Assembly: GCA_019914945.1 (NCBI GenBank) | Contig: CM034111.1 | Location: 1,178,001 to 1,242,000 of the forward strand | Source of the DNA: Typha latifolia | Taxonomy: Eukaryota; Streptophyta; Magnoliopsida; Poales; Typhaceae | Direction of reading: 5' to 3' | Length of the DNA stretch: 64,000 nt | Part shown: positions 1 through 10,500 of the stretch, one piece after another | How the letters are laid out: every line of letters begins with the position of its first letter | How positions within the stretch are numbered: the stretch's first letter is position 1 | Position numbers and translations under genes: made by a program | Notes under the pieces: generated by a model | Seen by the model: the letters and a program-made list of their open reading frames with translations, nothing else | The model's database searches: none | Told to the model about the DNA's origin: nothing

Positions 1-524
1 CTTTTTTTTTTGTTTCGATACATATTTATTTAGCAAATGCAGTAGCATTAAATTTATTTTGTTATCTATGTCATGTATTTATAATTTAGTTAATAGAGCA
101 GGTTAGGAGTGGACTATATTTGTCCTTTATAATTTTGTTATGGGATTTTTTAATTTCATACTTTGTTATGTGTTTATCACTTTATAGTTGACTCACTTTC
201 TGAAATATCATTCAGAATTACACTTATATCTGCATTAGATTTTCAAAGTACAATCCAAATAGGATGTTATCTATAATTTAATGAAAAAAAAAAATAAAAA
301 TAGTGAAAAAGACAGTCTATAAACCAAAATAAAAACATTAGTCTAGGGTGTGAAATGGGGAAAAAAAATCAAAATTTATTAATATCATCAGTATGTCTAC
401 CTAATAACCAAAACAATCGAATCTAAACACAAAATATACAAGAAATTAAGAATAAAAAACTATATGAATCCCCAACTAATAAAGAAAAAAGTAAAACAAA
501 AACAAAAGAAGAGCATGCAAGCAA
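1..524. other. AT-rich flank, no gene seen
   Basis: This stretch lies downstream of the minus-strand metalloproteinase and probably includes its 3' untranslated region. It is AT-rich with several A or T homopolymers (for example about 280-300 and 361-370). I see no coding exon, RNA gene or repeat family in it. Confidence 0.5.
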
Positions 525-1601
525 CTACAGCCCAAAGACACCAACTGCTATTCCAACTACTATCGATGGGCCCCACAAACTCCTCGTCTTCCTCCTCCCT
601 TCTCCTCCGCCTCCGCTCGAATCCATCTCCCTACTTGTACTACTCGACGGCGCCACCCCTTTATAATTCGGGTTGCTCCCGTACAAGCTCTGTATCCCAT
701 TCACGTCATCGCTCGCCAGCTCTACCTTCTTCGTCCTCGTCTTTATCGTCGGGTACATCACCGCATCCGACACCGCCGAGTGCCCGAGCCCGAGCAGGTG
801 CCCGATCTCGTGCACCGCCACCGACTCCAGATCTATCGCCACGCTGGAGGACGCCGTCGACACGTCGCCATCCGCCACCCAGTCCTCCGCGGCGTCCAGG
901 TGGAACCTCCCGTCCGTCGGCGAGAACGCGTGGGCCAACGTGCCCAACGGACCGTCGAACGGCTCGCCGTCGCCGTGGGATCCGGAGTAGAACCCGATGG
1001 TGATGTCGGCGTCGGACTCCGAGGAGGTCTCGGTGAACGTCAGCGTCGTGGCGGCGGCCCAGTGGGCGAACGCGCGGGAGAAGACGGCGCTGAGGACGGA
1101 GGCGTCGTAGGAGGAGGAGGAGATGTCGGTGAGCGCGTACTTGAGCTCGCGCTTCGAGGTCGGCCAGGTCGGATTACCCGGGAAGTAGGCGTAGAGGTGA
1201 CGGCCGTGGGTGGCGGAAGAGTTGATCATGGAGGAAGTGCCATTTATTATATCCGCAACGCCGCACCGAGGGATGATCATCTGGTTGATGGTGGATAGAT
1301 CGAGCTCACCGGTGGCGTTGAGGCCGAAGTTTTCCTGGTAGGTGCGGAGTGCAGCCTCCAGAGCGTCGTCGAAGCTGTCAGAGAAGTTGGACGACGGTGG
1401 AGGGGTGGAAAGATAGCCGAAGTGGTTGAGGTAGTTCTTGAGGTTGGAGAGCCCGGGGCGGTCCTCACCGGCACGGCAGCCGGAGAGGTTGAGGAAGGGG
1501 AGCCAAGGGTTGTTAATTTTCGACAAGTCCGGGAAGGCAGAGGCGGATGTAGCAACACAGAGGAAGGCAAGAAAAAGGAGGAGAGAAGTGTGGGTGGTCA
1601 T
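525..1601 (-). CDS. Matrix metalloproteinase (plant MMP, metzincin M10A)
   Basis: Intronless frame of 358 residues. Plant MMPs are secreted, zinc-dependent endopeptidases that act at the cell surface or in the apoplast. In order the protein shows a hydrophobic signal peptide (about 1-22), a propeptide carrying the cysteine switch PRCGVAD (111-117), a catalytic domain with the zinc site HEIGHLLGLGH (264-274), and the Met-turn methionine in AVMYPT (M282). A Ser/Gly-rich linker is followed by a hydrophobic C-terminal tail (about 342-358), which in this family often directs GPI anchoring. The start at 1601 is chosen because it puts the signal peptide at the N-terminus; an in-frame Met 36 codons upstream (1709) would bury it. 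The usual switch motif is PRCGVPD, so Ala replaces Pro here. The family is clear; the substrate is unknown. Confidence 0.95.
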   Translation of the reverse strand: MTTHTSLLLFLAFLCVATSASAFPDLSKINNPWLPFLNLSGCRAGEDRPGLSNLKNYLNHFGYLSTPPPSSNFSDSFDDALEAALRTYQENFGLNATGELDLSTINQMIIPRCGVADIINGTSSMINSSATHGRHLYAYFPGNPTWPTSKRELKYALTDISSSSYDASVLSAVFSRAFAHWAAATTLTFTETSSESDADITIGFYSGSHGDGEPFDGPLGTLAHAFSPTDGRFHLDAAEDWVADGDVSTASSSVAIDLESVAVHEIGHLLGLGHSAVSDAVMYPTIKTRTKKVELASDDVNGIQSLYGSNPNYKGVAPSSSTSREMDSSGGGGEGRRKTRSLWGPSIVVGIAVGVFGL

Positions 1602-3460
1602 GGCTGAGGGTTTGCGGAGAGAATTGTGGGGGAGAGAGAGAGAAGAGAGGAGAGGGGAAAAGAGTTTCTCATGAGGTGGGTTTAAGGAAGAGATGTACAT
1701 GTCAAACAAGGCTGCCTACTTAGGCCGGCGGCGGAGTGTTGTCTTGGTCTCTCTTTCTTTGGTCAAAGGTTATTTATGTACTTGTCATGTCGTGGACGTT
1801 ATCGTGGTCTTGTATCATTTTATTTATTTTATATTTCGTGACTCGTACAACCTAATAAAAGACCCAATAGGAGAATTCTTGTTACAATCTAATAGCTTTG
1901 GGCAGCATGCAACGTCGTTCTCATCGGCACTAAAACAATATATTGAGTTATTTCTAGATAAGTTCGATGAAGTCAATGCATCAATGAGTGTTGCAACAAA
2001 CATTGCAGATGAGAGGAGCCGATTCGGAAGAATTCAAGATTACAAGCAACCTGGAATGCGTATTTAGCCCGAAGTCGTTGCATAAATTTAGACTAAAATA
2101 TCAATGAATGCATAGGCAAGCAAACAGGAGCATGGATGAGAAGCAGAATATAATACATGGCTCGAAAACAAAGAGGGAAAATTTATCTAATTAAAAGAAC
2201 TTGATGGTATAAATAGTTACATCTGGCCTGCAATCGCCTGGAATCATTAACATAGATACTGTCAAAGTTGTCCATTTTAACTTTATGTTCTCCTTGTACT
2301 CTATATTTAACCCGATGCCAGACCTACTTGAAACAACTGTGGATGTCAAAGTAAGGTCCAACTAGTTAACATAAAGTAACAGGAAACATTTTCCATACCC
2401 CAGGCCCAGGTACATAAAAGCATGAATCTTGCATTAATTTCAACTTACGTAAAATTTTCAGGCACTGGCCTGCAACCCAGGGCGTTATTAAAATGAGATG
2501 AGTTACGAGAATGAACAGAGGATACGCAGGGTAAAACCACTTTGAGGATTTCTGGCAGTCTGAAAGAATTTTTCAAACAATCAATTATGACATCTTCGAA
2601 ATGGTCAGTTAGCTTGCAAAAAGGAAATTGGTTTGATAAACTGCCTAACCAGGAGACCCTGGAAAAACTTTTGTTGATAACGTCAAATTATCAAAATTCA
2701 AAACTAGGCACCTGGGCGTCCATGTGTATCCCATGCTCAATAGACTAATTGGAGGACTATTTATTTGGATCAAAGTTCAGACCTCTTGTTGAAAAAAAAT
2801 GAAAGAGTAGATATGTATCTCTGTCTCATTCTTATTCTTTTACCAAAATGACAGAGTAGGTGCACTTGATATTAATAATCCTTACCAGTATCAAGATTCT
2901 TGACAAACCTGATATAAGTGACAGTAATACCTTCCCTAGTAATATAAATGTGGGATGATCTGCTAAAGTAGAGGATAATAAGAGCATTGATTTTATATTT
3001 AGTTTCATGTCAGTAGATTGGTAGAAGAAATAGATGAATATGTCACAAGTAGAACATCGTTTGCAGAATGGTCTTCAGCAAATAACCATGCATACCTTAC
3101 AGGAACATATACCAGTGGAATTAGAACTTTTGAAATGAAAAACACAAACACAAAACAAAACCCAATCACCCACAGTGTGCAATTTGGAATTTTCTAAGTC
3201 CGAACAGAGAGTAGCTATCCTTCAATAAATCATGTTTACAAATGCAGGATAGTAGGTATGAAAGATTAGCTATCCTTCAATAAATCAAATTTCCAAATGT
3301 AGGATAGTAAGTATAAAAGATTTTCTTTAAAATTTGGAAATGAACATCTGATAATGGAACTCACAATGGCTTGTAGATATGGCTGTCACAGCGAGTCAAA
3401 ATACTTGCTAGTCTTTGACGATATATGGTGGAGGTCAAGGTTAACTTCAACATTACCTTT
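1602..3460. other. Intergenic region between MMP and RsmG-like gene
   Basis: The first part should contain the MMP promoter, though I see no clear TATA box. The rest is downstream of the RsmG-like gene. Short frames occur at 1693-2067 and 2542-2748, but they match no family I know and lack supporting context. A 55-bp tandem duplication at 3213-3322 is listed separately. Confidence 0.5.
3213..3322. repeat. 55-bp tandem duplication
   Basis: Two adjacent copies (3213-3267 and 3268-3322) both start with agctatccttcaataaatca and end in a near-identical stretch finishing aaagatt, with a handful of substitutions. They lie just downstream of the RsmG-like stop codon, probably in its 3' untranslated region or flank. 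Confidence 0.8.
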
Positions 3461-5954
3461 TCATAGCGGCATTTTTGAGGGGATACCTGGATGACGTGGA
3501 TATTTTCTTGGGGTGGTACCACCTTTCAAGCAGATAACAGCTGTTCGTTGTCCGAAAGGCCCATGTGATTCCACTGCAGTTAATAGAATCCCTCTAAGTT
3601 ACATATAGATTGAATATCTAACTTAAATGCATTGAGATGGTAAACCATGTAGGACATTACAAAAGCTAGAACAGTTTGGTCACTTCAGATGAATGTACAC
3701 ATGCATGTGTGTGTATATACATATATGGCAGAACAGGAATATATATATACAATTATAAATGATAAAACCATTCCAGTCTCAAAAAAGCGGATCAAATACA
3801 GGATTGTCATTTACGCAAAGTTTATGTAATCATGATATCAAGGAACCAACAAGGACAATGTACCATCACAAAATTCTAAATTGGAAGCACCCAGTAGTCG
3901 AACTGCATTTTCCGCATTTCTAAGTTCTTCCTGCCCAACATAGAACAAAATAGATAGTGTGAAAACAAAGCTCAACAGAAATGTGGACTTTGAGAATGAA
4001 ATTAAAGTCACAGGATATATAAATGAAATTGAGGTCTCAAGATGCCCATCAAGGTTTACTTCATAAATAGACAGAGACCCTTTATTTTTCCCACTACTAT
4101 TTTCCAAATGGCAAGTTGTTATGAATTTCACAAGAATCAATAAATTTTTTTGGCATAAGTCAGTGATGGTTGGTTATCAACCATCGTGCCAAGTTCAGAA
4201 TCACTGACGCATGGTGTTACGGATATTGTGCATAATAAAATTCGTAAACACAATAGATATACTGGCTTTTAGTGAAATTTACTTCCTCTAGTATGATGAC
4301 TCAAGAAAACTTTGCGGGAAAGAGGTTCGTGAAAGAAAAAATAATGTGTCCAGGCATAAGGAAGAAAAATGTAAGATAAGTAAGAAATAAGATGGGAAAG
4401 ATTACCTGTGGATTATAACCTTTTGCAGCAATGAACAAGCCACCAACACGAACGAGTGGGAGACAGTACTCAGCTATAATTAAGTGTTGTTAGTAAAAAG
4501 ATGCACCAAAAGATTAACCTCCAACTTGATATACATGGATCACAACTTTAACTCAAGCAAACCTAGAATCCTCAGTTCTGCAACAGCTCTTGCAACTGCT
4601 ACATCAAATTTCTCTCTGAAATCAAGACATTGGCCAGCATTCTGTCCTATAACAAATTTGAGTGAGATGTCCAGAACAAGATAAATAGAAAAAATACTAA
4701 TATGTTACAACATATATAAAATTTAATATGATCCAGAATTCAGGTTCTATGTTTAGACAATTTAAACCCTTTTTTTTAACATGAATCCTATTCTGAGTAT
4801 GTATATTCCATAATAAAAATTTGCAGTCTACAAAGGACCCACTCCTTAACATAGGCTTCAACAAGTTTCATAACTTCGGGAACAACTTTTAGCAACTGAG
4901 AAGTTTCACACATTCATAGTTAGGGAGAAAATTACCTCTGCTCTTTCACACAAGATGTCCACATTGGACAAGCCGACAAGCCCAATAACATGCTCCAAGA
5001 ACAAGCACCGCTTTTGCATTGATTCTAAAAGCGTAAACTTCCAACCTGAAAAGCATAAAATTTATTAGTCCATCATAAGTAAAGTATAAGGCAGATAAAT
5101 TTTAATTATATATGATGTTTATACCAAAGAGTGTATAACGTCCCTCTTTGACTATGGGATTCAATCATTACGAATTGATGCACCACATTAAGATCCTATC
5201 ATGGAAATGCGCAAACCAATGAATGATCATCATATAGTTTACACTGATACCCAATTTAAGATCAGTTAGGTTAGTAGAATAACTATCGTCGGAAATGGAA
5301 CACGAAAGCCAGGATTACATATTCAGCATTTATAAGAGAAACTCTTAATTTCCAATGAACCAAAAAGCTCGAAAAATAAAAAAATCCCCGATATGAAAAG
5401 GTTATCACCAGGGCGGGCAATGGCGAGAATTAACCCAGGGAGACCAGCACCGGATCCAACATCGACGAGATTAATCCCATCGCAAGAAGACGAGCTGCTA
5501 CAATTGGCGATGTAAGCCCTCTGCAACGGCGAGAGGATGGCTAGGGAGTCTTCGACATGCCTCGCCATCACCTCGCTCTCCTCCTTCACCGCCGTAAGAT
5601 TCATCCGCTACAAGGCAAAGAGTGAACCCCATCAACAACGAGATCGAGCAACAAAAGCTAAACAAGAGCGAGAAAGAGTCTAGGGTTTGGACCGACCTGA
5701 TTCCATTGGAGAAGGGCGGAGACGTAGAGGGAGATTTGGTTCTTTTGGTGGGGAGAGAGGGTTTGGTAAGTAGCGGTGGAAGTCGCCGGCGAAGTAGTGG
5801 TATTATTGTGGTCAGGAGAAGCTGCGGAGAACGTGGCGGTGGTGGTTACAGTCTTGAGGAGAGAAGGGAGAGAGTGGTGACGGCGGTGGTAGTGAGAGTG
5901 AGAGTTGGAGAGGGTGGGAAAGACGATCCGGCTGCACCAAAGGGACGACAACAT
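3461..5954 (-). CDS. RsmG/GidB-type 16S rRNA m7G methyltransferase, plastid-type, with apparent frameshift
   Basis: Bacterial RsmG methylates N7 of a guanosine in the 530 loop of 16S rRNA; the Ser/Thr-rich N-terminus here suggests plastid import. Seven exons join in phase: 5954-5697, 5607-5409, 5045-4936, 4641-4563, 4474-4406, 3930-3864, 3573-3461. Recognisable blocks are RMNLTAVKE, the SAM-binding loop VDVGSGAGLPG (about 134-144), ARPGWKFTLLESMQKRC, FDVAVARAVAELRILAEYC and the C-terminal GQRTAVICLK. Exon 5 is 69 nt, but the surrounding phases need 68: reading from exon 4 gives EYCLPLVRVGG and then out-of-frame sequence ending in a stop, while the expected LFIAAKGYNPQ lies one frame over. The extra base is in the G-run at about 4440-4442. 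Without it the product would be about 297 residues. It is either a sequence error or a real disabling mutation. Confidence 0.9.
4159..4208. repeat. Nested inverted repeat in RsmG-like intron
   Basis: An outer 9-bp perfect inverted repeat (gtcagtgat at 4159-4167, atcactgac at 4200-4208) encloses an inner hairpin (gatggttg at 4165-4172, caaccatc at 4178-4185, 5-nt loop). It sits in the intron between exons 5 and 6 and could be the remains of a small DNA transposon. I see no diagnostic target-site duplication. Confidence 0.5.
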
Positions 5955-6326
5955 CCCCTTCCTTTGGCTCAGGACACTAAGGACAGCGTTCTGAGTGGCC
6001 TTCCGCCAACCCGATCCAAATTTATTTTTTTTGTTTAAAAATAAATCATAAGTAATATAATTAAATTTAATTACTCATAAGATGGATTTTTAAAGGATAA
6101 TAAAAATAAAATAATAAAAATTTAAATTAATTAAACCCTAAATCTTAAATAAAATAAGCTCGGACTCACTGCAGGAACATGATAAGCTAAAGTTGAGATA
6201 CATGTTCACCTCATCGACGATGATGCTTCGTCGAACTCTGAAGCTCGCTGACCCAGAAAAGTCTTTGCACACCATCTTCTTCCCCCAATTCTGCACCCAA
6301 CTCTTCCAATCCCGGTAGATCTCGCA
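5955..6326. promoter_or_regulatory. Divergent promoter region, RsmG-like / DUF716
   Basis: This 372-bp spacer separates two genes pointing away from each other, so it must carry both promoters and both leaders. A telo-box, AAACCCTAA, is at 6133-6141; a related TCTAGGGTTTGG lies in the first intron of the RsmG-like gene near 5680. Telo-boxes are common upstream of plant translation and ribosome-related genes, which fits an rRNA methyltransferase. No sharp TATA box is evident in the AT-rich part (about 6020-6160). Confidence 0.5.
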
Positions 6327-7271
6327 ATGTCGGGACTCCTCTCCTTTTCCGTCGCCGGACTCGCCTTCCTCCTCATCTCCCTCATCGAACTCCTCCCCTT
6401 CTCCTCCCTCTTCCCCTCACTCTCCTCCTCCTCCTCCTCCTCCTCCTCCTCCTCCTCCTCTTTCCTCCCTCTCCGCCTCCGCTTCCTCTCCTCCCTCTCC
6501 CTCTCCCTCCTCTCCCTTCTCTCCTCCCTCCTCTCCTTCTTCCTCTCCTCCTCCCACGACCCCCTCTCCCCTTCTCTCCCACTCTCCTCCGCCGCTGCCG
6601 CCTCCCTCTTCCTCCTCTACTCCCTCTCCGGTATCCTCTCCCTCCCGCCTTCCCCTCTCCTCCCCTTCCCCTCCTCCCTCCTTGACCTCCTCCTCACCTT
6701 CGCCTTCGGCCAAGAGTTCCTCATCTTCTACCTTCGCCGCAAGGACGTCGACGGCATCGAGAATCGCTACTTCGACCTCCTCCTCGTTCCCATTCTACTA
6801 TGCATCTTCTCTACCATGTACGTCATCGCTCGGCCACGGGCGGTCCCCCCGCGTCTCGCGCGCGCCGCCGGGCTCGCGCTCCAGGGGACTTGGTTTCTTC
6901 AGATGGGCTTCTCTTTCTTTACTAGTGCCATAGCTCACGAATGCCAGATCCACGAGAGGAGTAGAGCGGATTATACTATAAAGTGTAAGAGCCATGAGGA
7001 TTACCACCGGGCGAGGGCGATCGCGACTCTGCAGTTCAATTGCCATCTTGCTTTGCTTATCGTGGTTGGTGTTGGAGTTTATGGGGCGGTGATGAAGAGA
7101 AGGGGTGGGGTTGTTGGTGGATATAGGCCTTTGAATAAGGAGGTGCAGATGGGTGGTGTTGTCTCCCAGTTTACGTTGGATTCAGATGAGGAGGGAGAGA
7201 TCGTTGCGGAGGCGAACGGGTGGAAGGAGCCGGTTGTTTCGGTACATGTAGCAGAGGAGAATGGTTTCTGA
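6327..7271 (+). CDS. DUF716 / TMEM45-like multi-pass membrane protein
   Basis: Intronless frame of 314 residues with several strongly hydrophobic segments. The central block, FGQEFLIFYLRRKDVDGIENRYFD and the following LQGTWFLQMGFSFFTS, is typical of the plant DUF716 (TMEM45-like) family, whose biochemical role is not established. The N-terminal third is rich in Leu, Ser and Pro and contains a run of serines (about residues 32-45) encoded by a TCC microsatellite at 6421-6461. The C-terminal tail (about 255-314) is hydrophilic and acidic and probably cytosolic. The start is the first Met, followed at once by a hydrophobic segment. Strong C-richness of the first 350 bases contrasts with the rest of the gene. 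The family call is firm; the function is unknown. Confidence 0.85.
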   Translation: MSGLLSFSVAGLAFLLISLIELLPFSSLFPSLSSSSSSSSSSSSSFLPLRLRFLSSLSLSLLSLLSSLLSFFLSSSHDPLSPSLPLSSAAAASLFLLYSLSGILSLPPSPLLPFPSSLLDLLLTFAFGQEFLIFYLRRKDVDGIENRYFDLLLVPILLCIFSTMYVIARPRAVPPRLARAAGLALQGTWFLQMGFSFFTSAIAHECQIHERSRADYTIKCKSHEDYHRARAIATLQFNCHLALLIVVGVGVYGAVMKRRGGVVGGYRPLNKEVQMGGVVSQFTLDSDEEGEIVAEANGWKEPVVSVHVAEENGF

Positions 7272-7275
7272 AGAG

Positions 7276-7571
7276 CAAAGGTACCCTATTTGTTCCTTTT
7301 TGATGCGGGATAGCTATATACATGGAGGAGACTAGTTGTTCTTCTGTAGTTGTACCTGGTTCTTGTATGAGCTTTAGTTTTGTTTCTGTGTAAGAATACG
7401 AGATTTGTATGTTGTCATGTGATCAAAGGTACCCTATTTGTTCCTTTTAGATGCGGAATATCTATATACATGGAGAAGACTAGTTGTTCTTCTGTAGTTG
7501 TATCTGGTTCTTGTATTAGCTTTAGTTTTGTTTGTGTGTAAGATACGAGATTTGTATGCTGTCATGTGATC
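7276..7571. repeat. 148-bp tandem duplication downstream of DUF716 gene
   Basis: Copy 1 (7276-7423) and copy 2 (7424-7571) are about 95% alike. Both run from caaaggtaccctatttgttc to gtcatgtgatc. They start 5 bases after the DUF716 stop codon, so they form its 3' untranslated region or immediate flank and may duplicate polyadenylation signals. Confidence 0.9.
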
Positions 7572-10500
7572 GATTTGTAGAATGTTCTTTGCACTCCATG
7601 GAAGTGTTCATGATGCAACAGTGTTTGAAGTTGAATTACATGTAAATATTGGAGAAATGTATGCAAATCTTGTCATCAGGTTATTTGGTATAATCTCGGC
7701 ACTCTTGGATTTGTTTTCTGATAAGTCCTATACATCTCGAATGGATTGAAATAACTGTATTGTGTTTGAAGTCAAATGGCAGGGCAATTTTGGAGATGTG
7801 CCTATAAATCTTATTACTGGGTTGAGTGAGTGACCTTGTATGTAAATGTGACTCTGACCAGATTTCTGTTTAGTACAAATCAAAGTACATTAGTCAAAGG
7901 GCAGATAACAGCGAGGAAACTAAGCTTTTACTTATGTAATAGAGCCTTCTATTGTCCATCTTTAGAAGTTAATATGGAAATGATAACTTAGGTGCATTAA
8001 CTAGTGTGCATTCTGCTGCAAAAGGAGTTTTCTCAGTTAATTCTTGTGCAGTGCAACAGATGGTTACCAAGCAGCTTGAAGTGCTATCAAGCTCATCGAT
8101 AATTTTGCATAGAATGGTCCTATACACACCAGATAGTTCGATGACTCTGTTTTCAATGAAACAGATTCTAGATAGTTTGGCTAAATAAAATGTGAATTAG
8201 GAACAAACATAATTGGTAGCCCATGTAGATATCCATACTAAAGATGTGCCATTGATATTAAGGGAGTTGACAGTTCATATGATCATATCATGAAAATAGA
8301 GTCGTCAAACATGATATGAACTGAACACAGGAGTAGGACTTTATGGTCTTGTTCACTGTTACTTCGGTACTGAAACTATAAGATTCTTGATCATTAGGCT
8401 GGTATTAATGGGCAAGTGTATCTACTATACTTACACTTAGGATATTTGCTCTGTATGCATGCTTTATCTGTAGTTATCACAATGAGGTAAATGTGCAAGA
8501 GGAATGTTCAGCTTGAGAATTATTCTCATTGATATGTTCATGAAGAATGATGATAGCAATTTTTGGATGGGTTAGTTTACAGATTGTGTGGGGCTTTTTC
8601 ATAATAATAGTACTCTATGAATGGTCTATTTCTTACAGTTTATTGGAAGGTGGAATACTTAAGCAGTCCTACAGCATAATCATTAAACTGTTTTATTGAG
8701 GTAATCAGATTTGGGCATCTGCTGTCTTTTTCTTGGCCTTCCACTATATCTTTAGGTTATGTTTAGACACATAAGTTATCAAATTCATTATCTAGTCTAT
8801 TCAGCTATATCTTACATATATAGTTACATGGATAGTCACAAGGTTTTGCCTCCCCAAAAATCTTATCCTGTCTGATATTAATAGATATATGTGGAGCAGT
8901 TACTATTTCTGCAGATAACTGGATTTGAGGAGGCTAACTTAACAGCGTATCTGTTGATATCTGAATTCTACCGGTTATCATTGACATTAAATGTTCTACG
9001 AGGTCTTTAGCCTAGCTTCTTATTTCCCTTTTTTTATTCTGTTCTTTCTTGGCTGGCTTGGTGTGTGGGTGTGTGGGGTGTGGTGGTAGTGGATGGTGGT
9101 GGGAGGATTATTTTTGACAGGTTATTTGATTTTAGTAGTCTTACGCAGTAAACATGGAGAGTTGTATATATGTGAGCAGTGTGTGTATTATTACATTTCA
9201 CTTAACTACGTAGCTCATTTGCTGTTGAAGTACTGGAGGAGTATAGGGAATCATCTTGGTTGAGATCTCTGCAACAAATTACAGAGCATTCCATATACTT
9301 GGACTTTCATAACACTATTGTCTTGTGGATTATGCGTACCATCTTTTTGATGTCTCCATGCAGTTAAGTGTAATCATACTATACTCTTAGAACTGTTATT
9401 GATTTGCTGTGTTTCAGATTGATATTAAGGGGAAATGTTAGATTATTTTTCATAAAAATTCTAGTGCAGTGGTTGTGTGCCTCTCTTCCTTCATTATTTT
9501 TCTTTGAGGTAAATTGGTGTGCTCAAGTTCAGGAGAGCTGTTGCCATTTTTCTTGGAGATAGCTGACCTTGCCGAGTTCTCCCTTTGCTATTCTTGAGAC
9601 GAAGAGATGTGTATCAGATTGTGCTCTAAATAGGTCTCTATGTACTTGAAAAGAACTCGCTTCAGCCTCTTCCCAGCAACATGCTCGACATGGTAATTTT
9701 CATTTGAAACATGCATTGATTCAATTGTTTTATTTGCAAAATGCAGTAAAAATCCATCAAAATCCATATGTGATGGATTTTCTTCAGTGGTCATACAAAA
9801 GTTTGTCATCTTAACTTTACTTATATATGCAATTCAATAGTTAATGTAAAGGTTTTTGCCTCTCTGTTTTGTTTATTTTATTTTTTATTTTTTTGCAATG
9901 ACATTGAAATACAGAGGAGAGGACTGCAGTCCATTGCTAAACAGAACACTCCACCATGATGCAGTTTTGGATTCATCGAACTACTCTTCTTTGAAGTGAA
10001 ACTTGAATGGACTGCTCACCCATGGTATCAAACTGTCTTAATCTTGCCGGCAGTAAACAGAACATACTTGTTATTTGGTACTTTTCATGTATCCCTCTTG
10101 GTAGAGTATCAAGATCATTCATCTATCAACTTAACACCTATTAATCTCTCTTTATTTTTCATTTTATCTTTTTATCTTTTCTGAGAGAAGTAATAAATTT
10201 AATTATGTCTTAATTAAACTGATGTCATTGAAATCTTTTCTTGATATTAGGTACACGATCAGGTTGACAAATAAAGGTGAAGACAAAAGGAAAGAGGAGA
10301 AGAATCTGCACTACAGATTTTGGAATCCATCCATTCATGACACCTGTTACATTTGTTGACCAAGCTATATAGACTTTTATAGTATACGTGAAGTGGGAAA
10401 GCCAGAGGACTTGGGTCTCTTCCTCTTGTCAGTTGGTGCTTGGGGCTGTGCATTTGTGCAGAGATGCTCCCAGATACCATAGAAAAATTTAAGCAAGGAA

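Noticed and set aside
1602..1709. Upstream start codon for the metalloproteinase at 1709
   Set aside because: It would add 36 residues before an obvious signal peptide, so the Met at 1601 is preferred.
6382..6713. Antisense frames rich in Glu, Gly and Arg opposite the DUF716 gene
   Set aside because: They arise from the TCC/CTC-rich coding strand and show no family resemblance.
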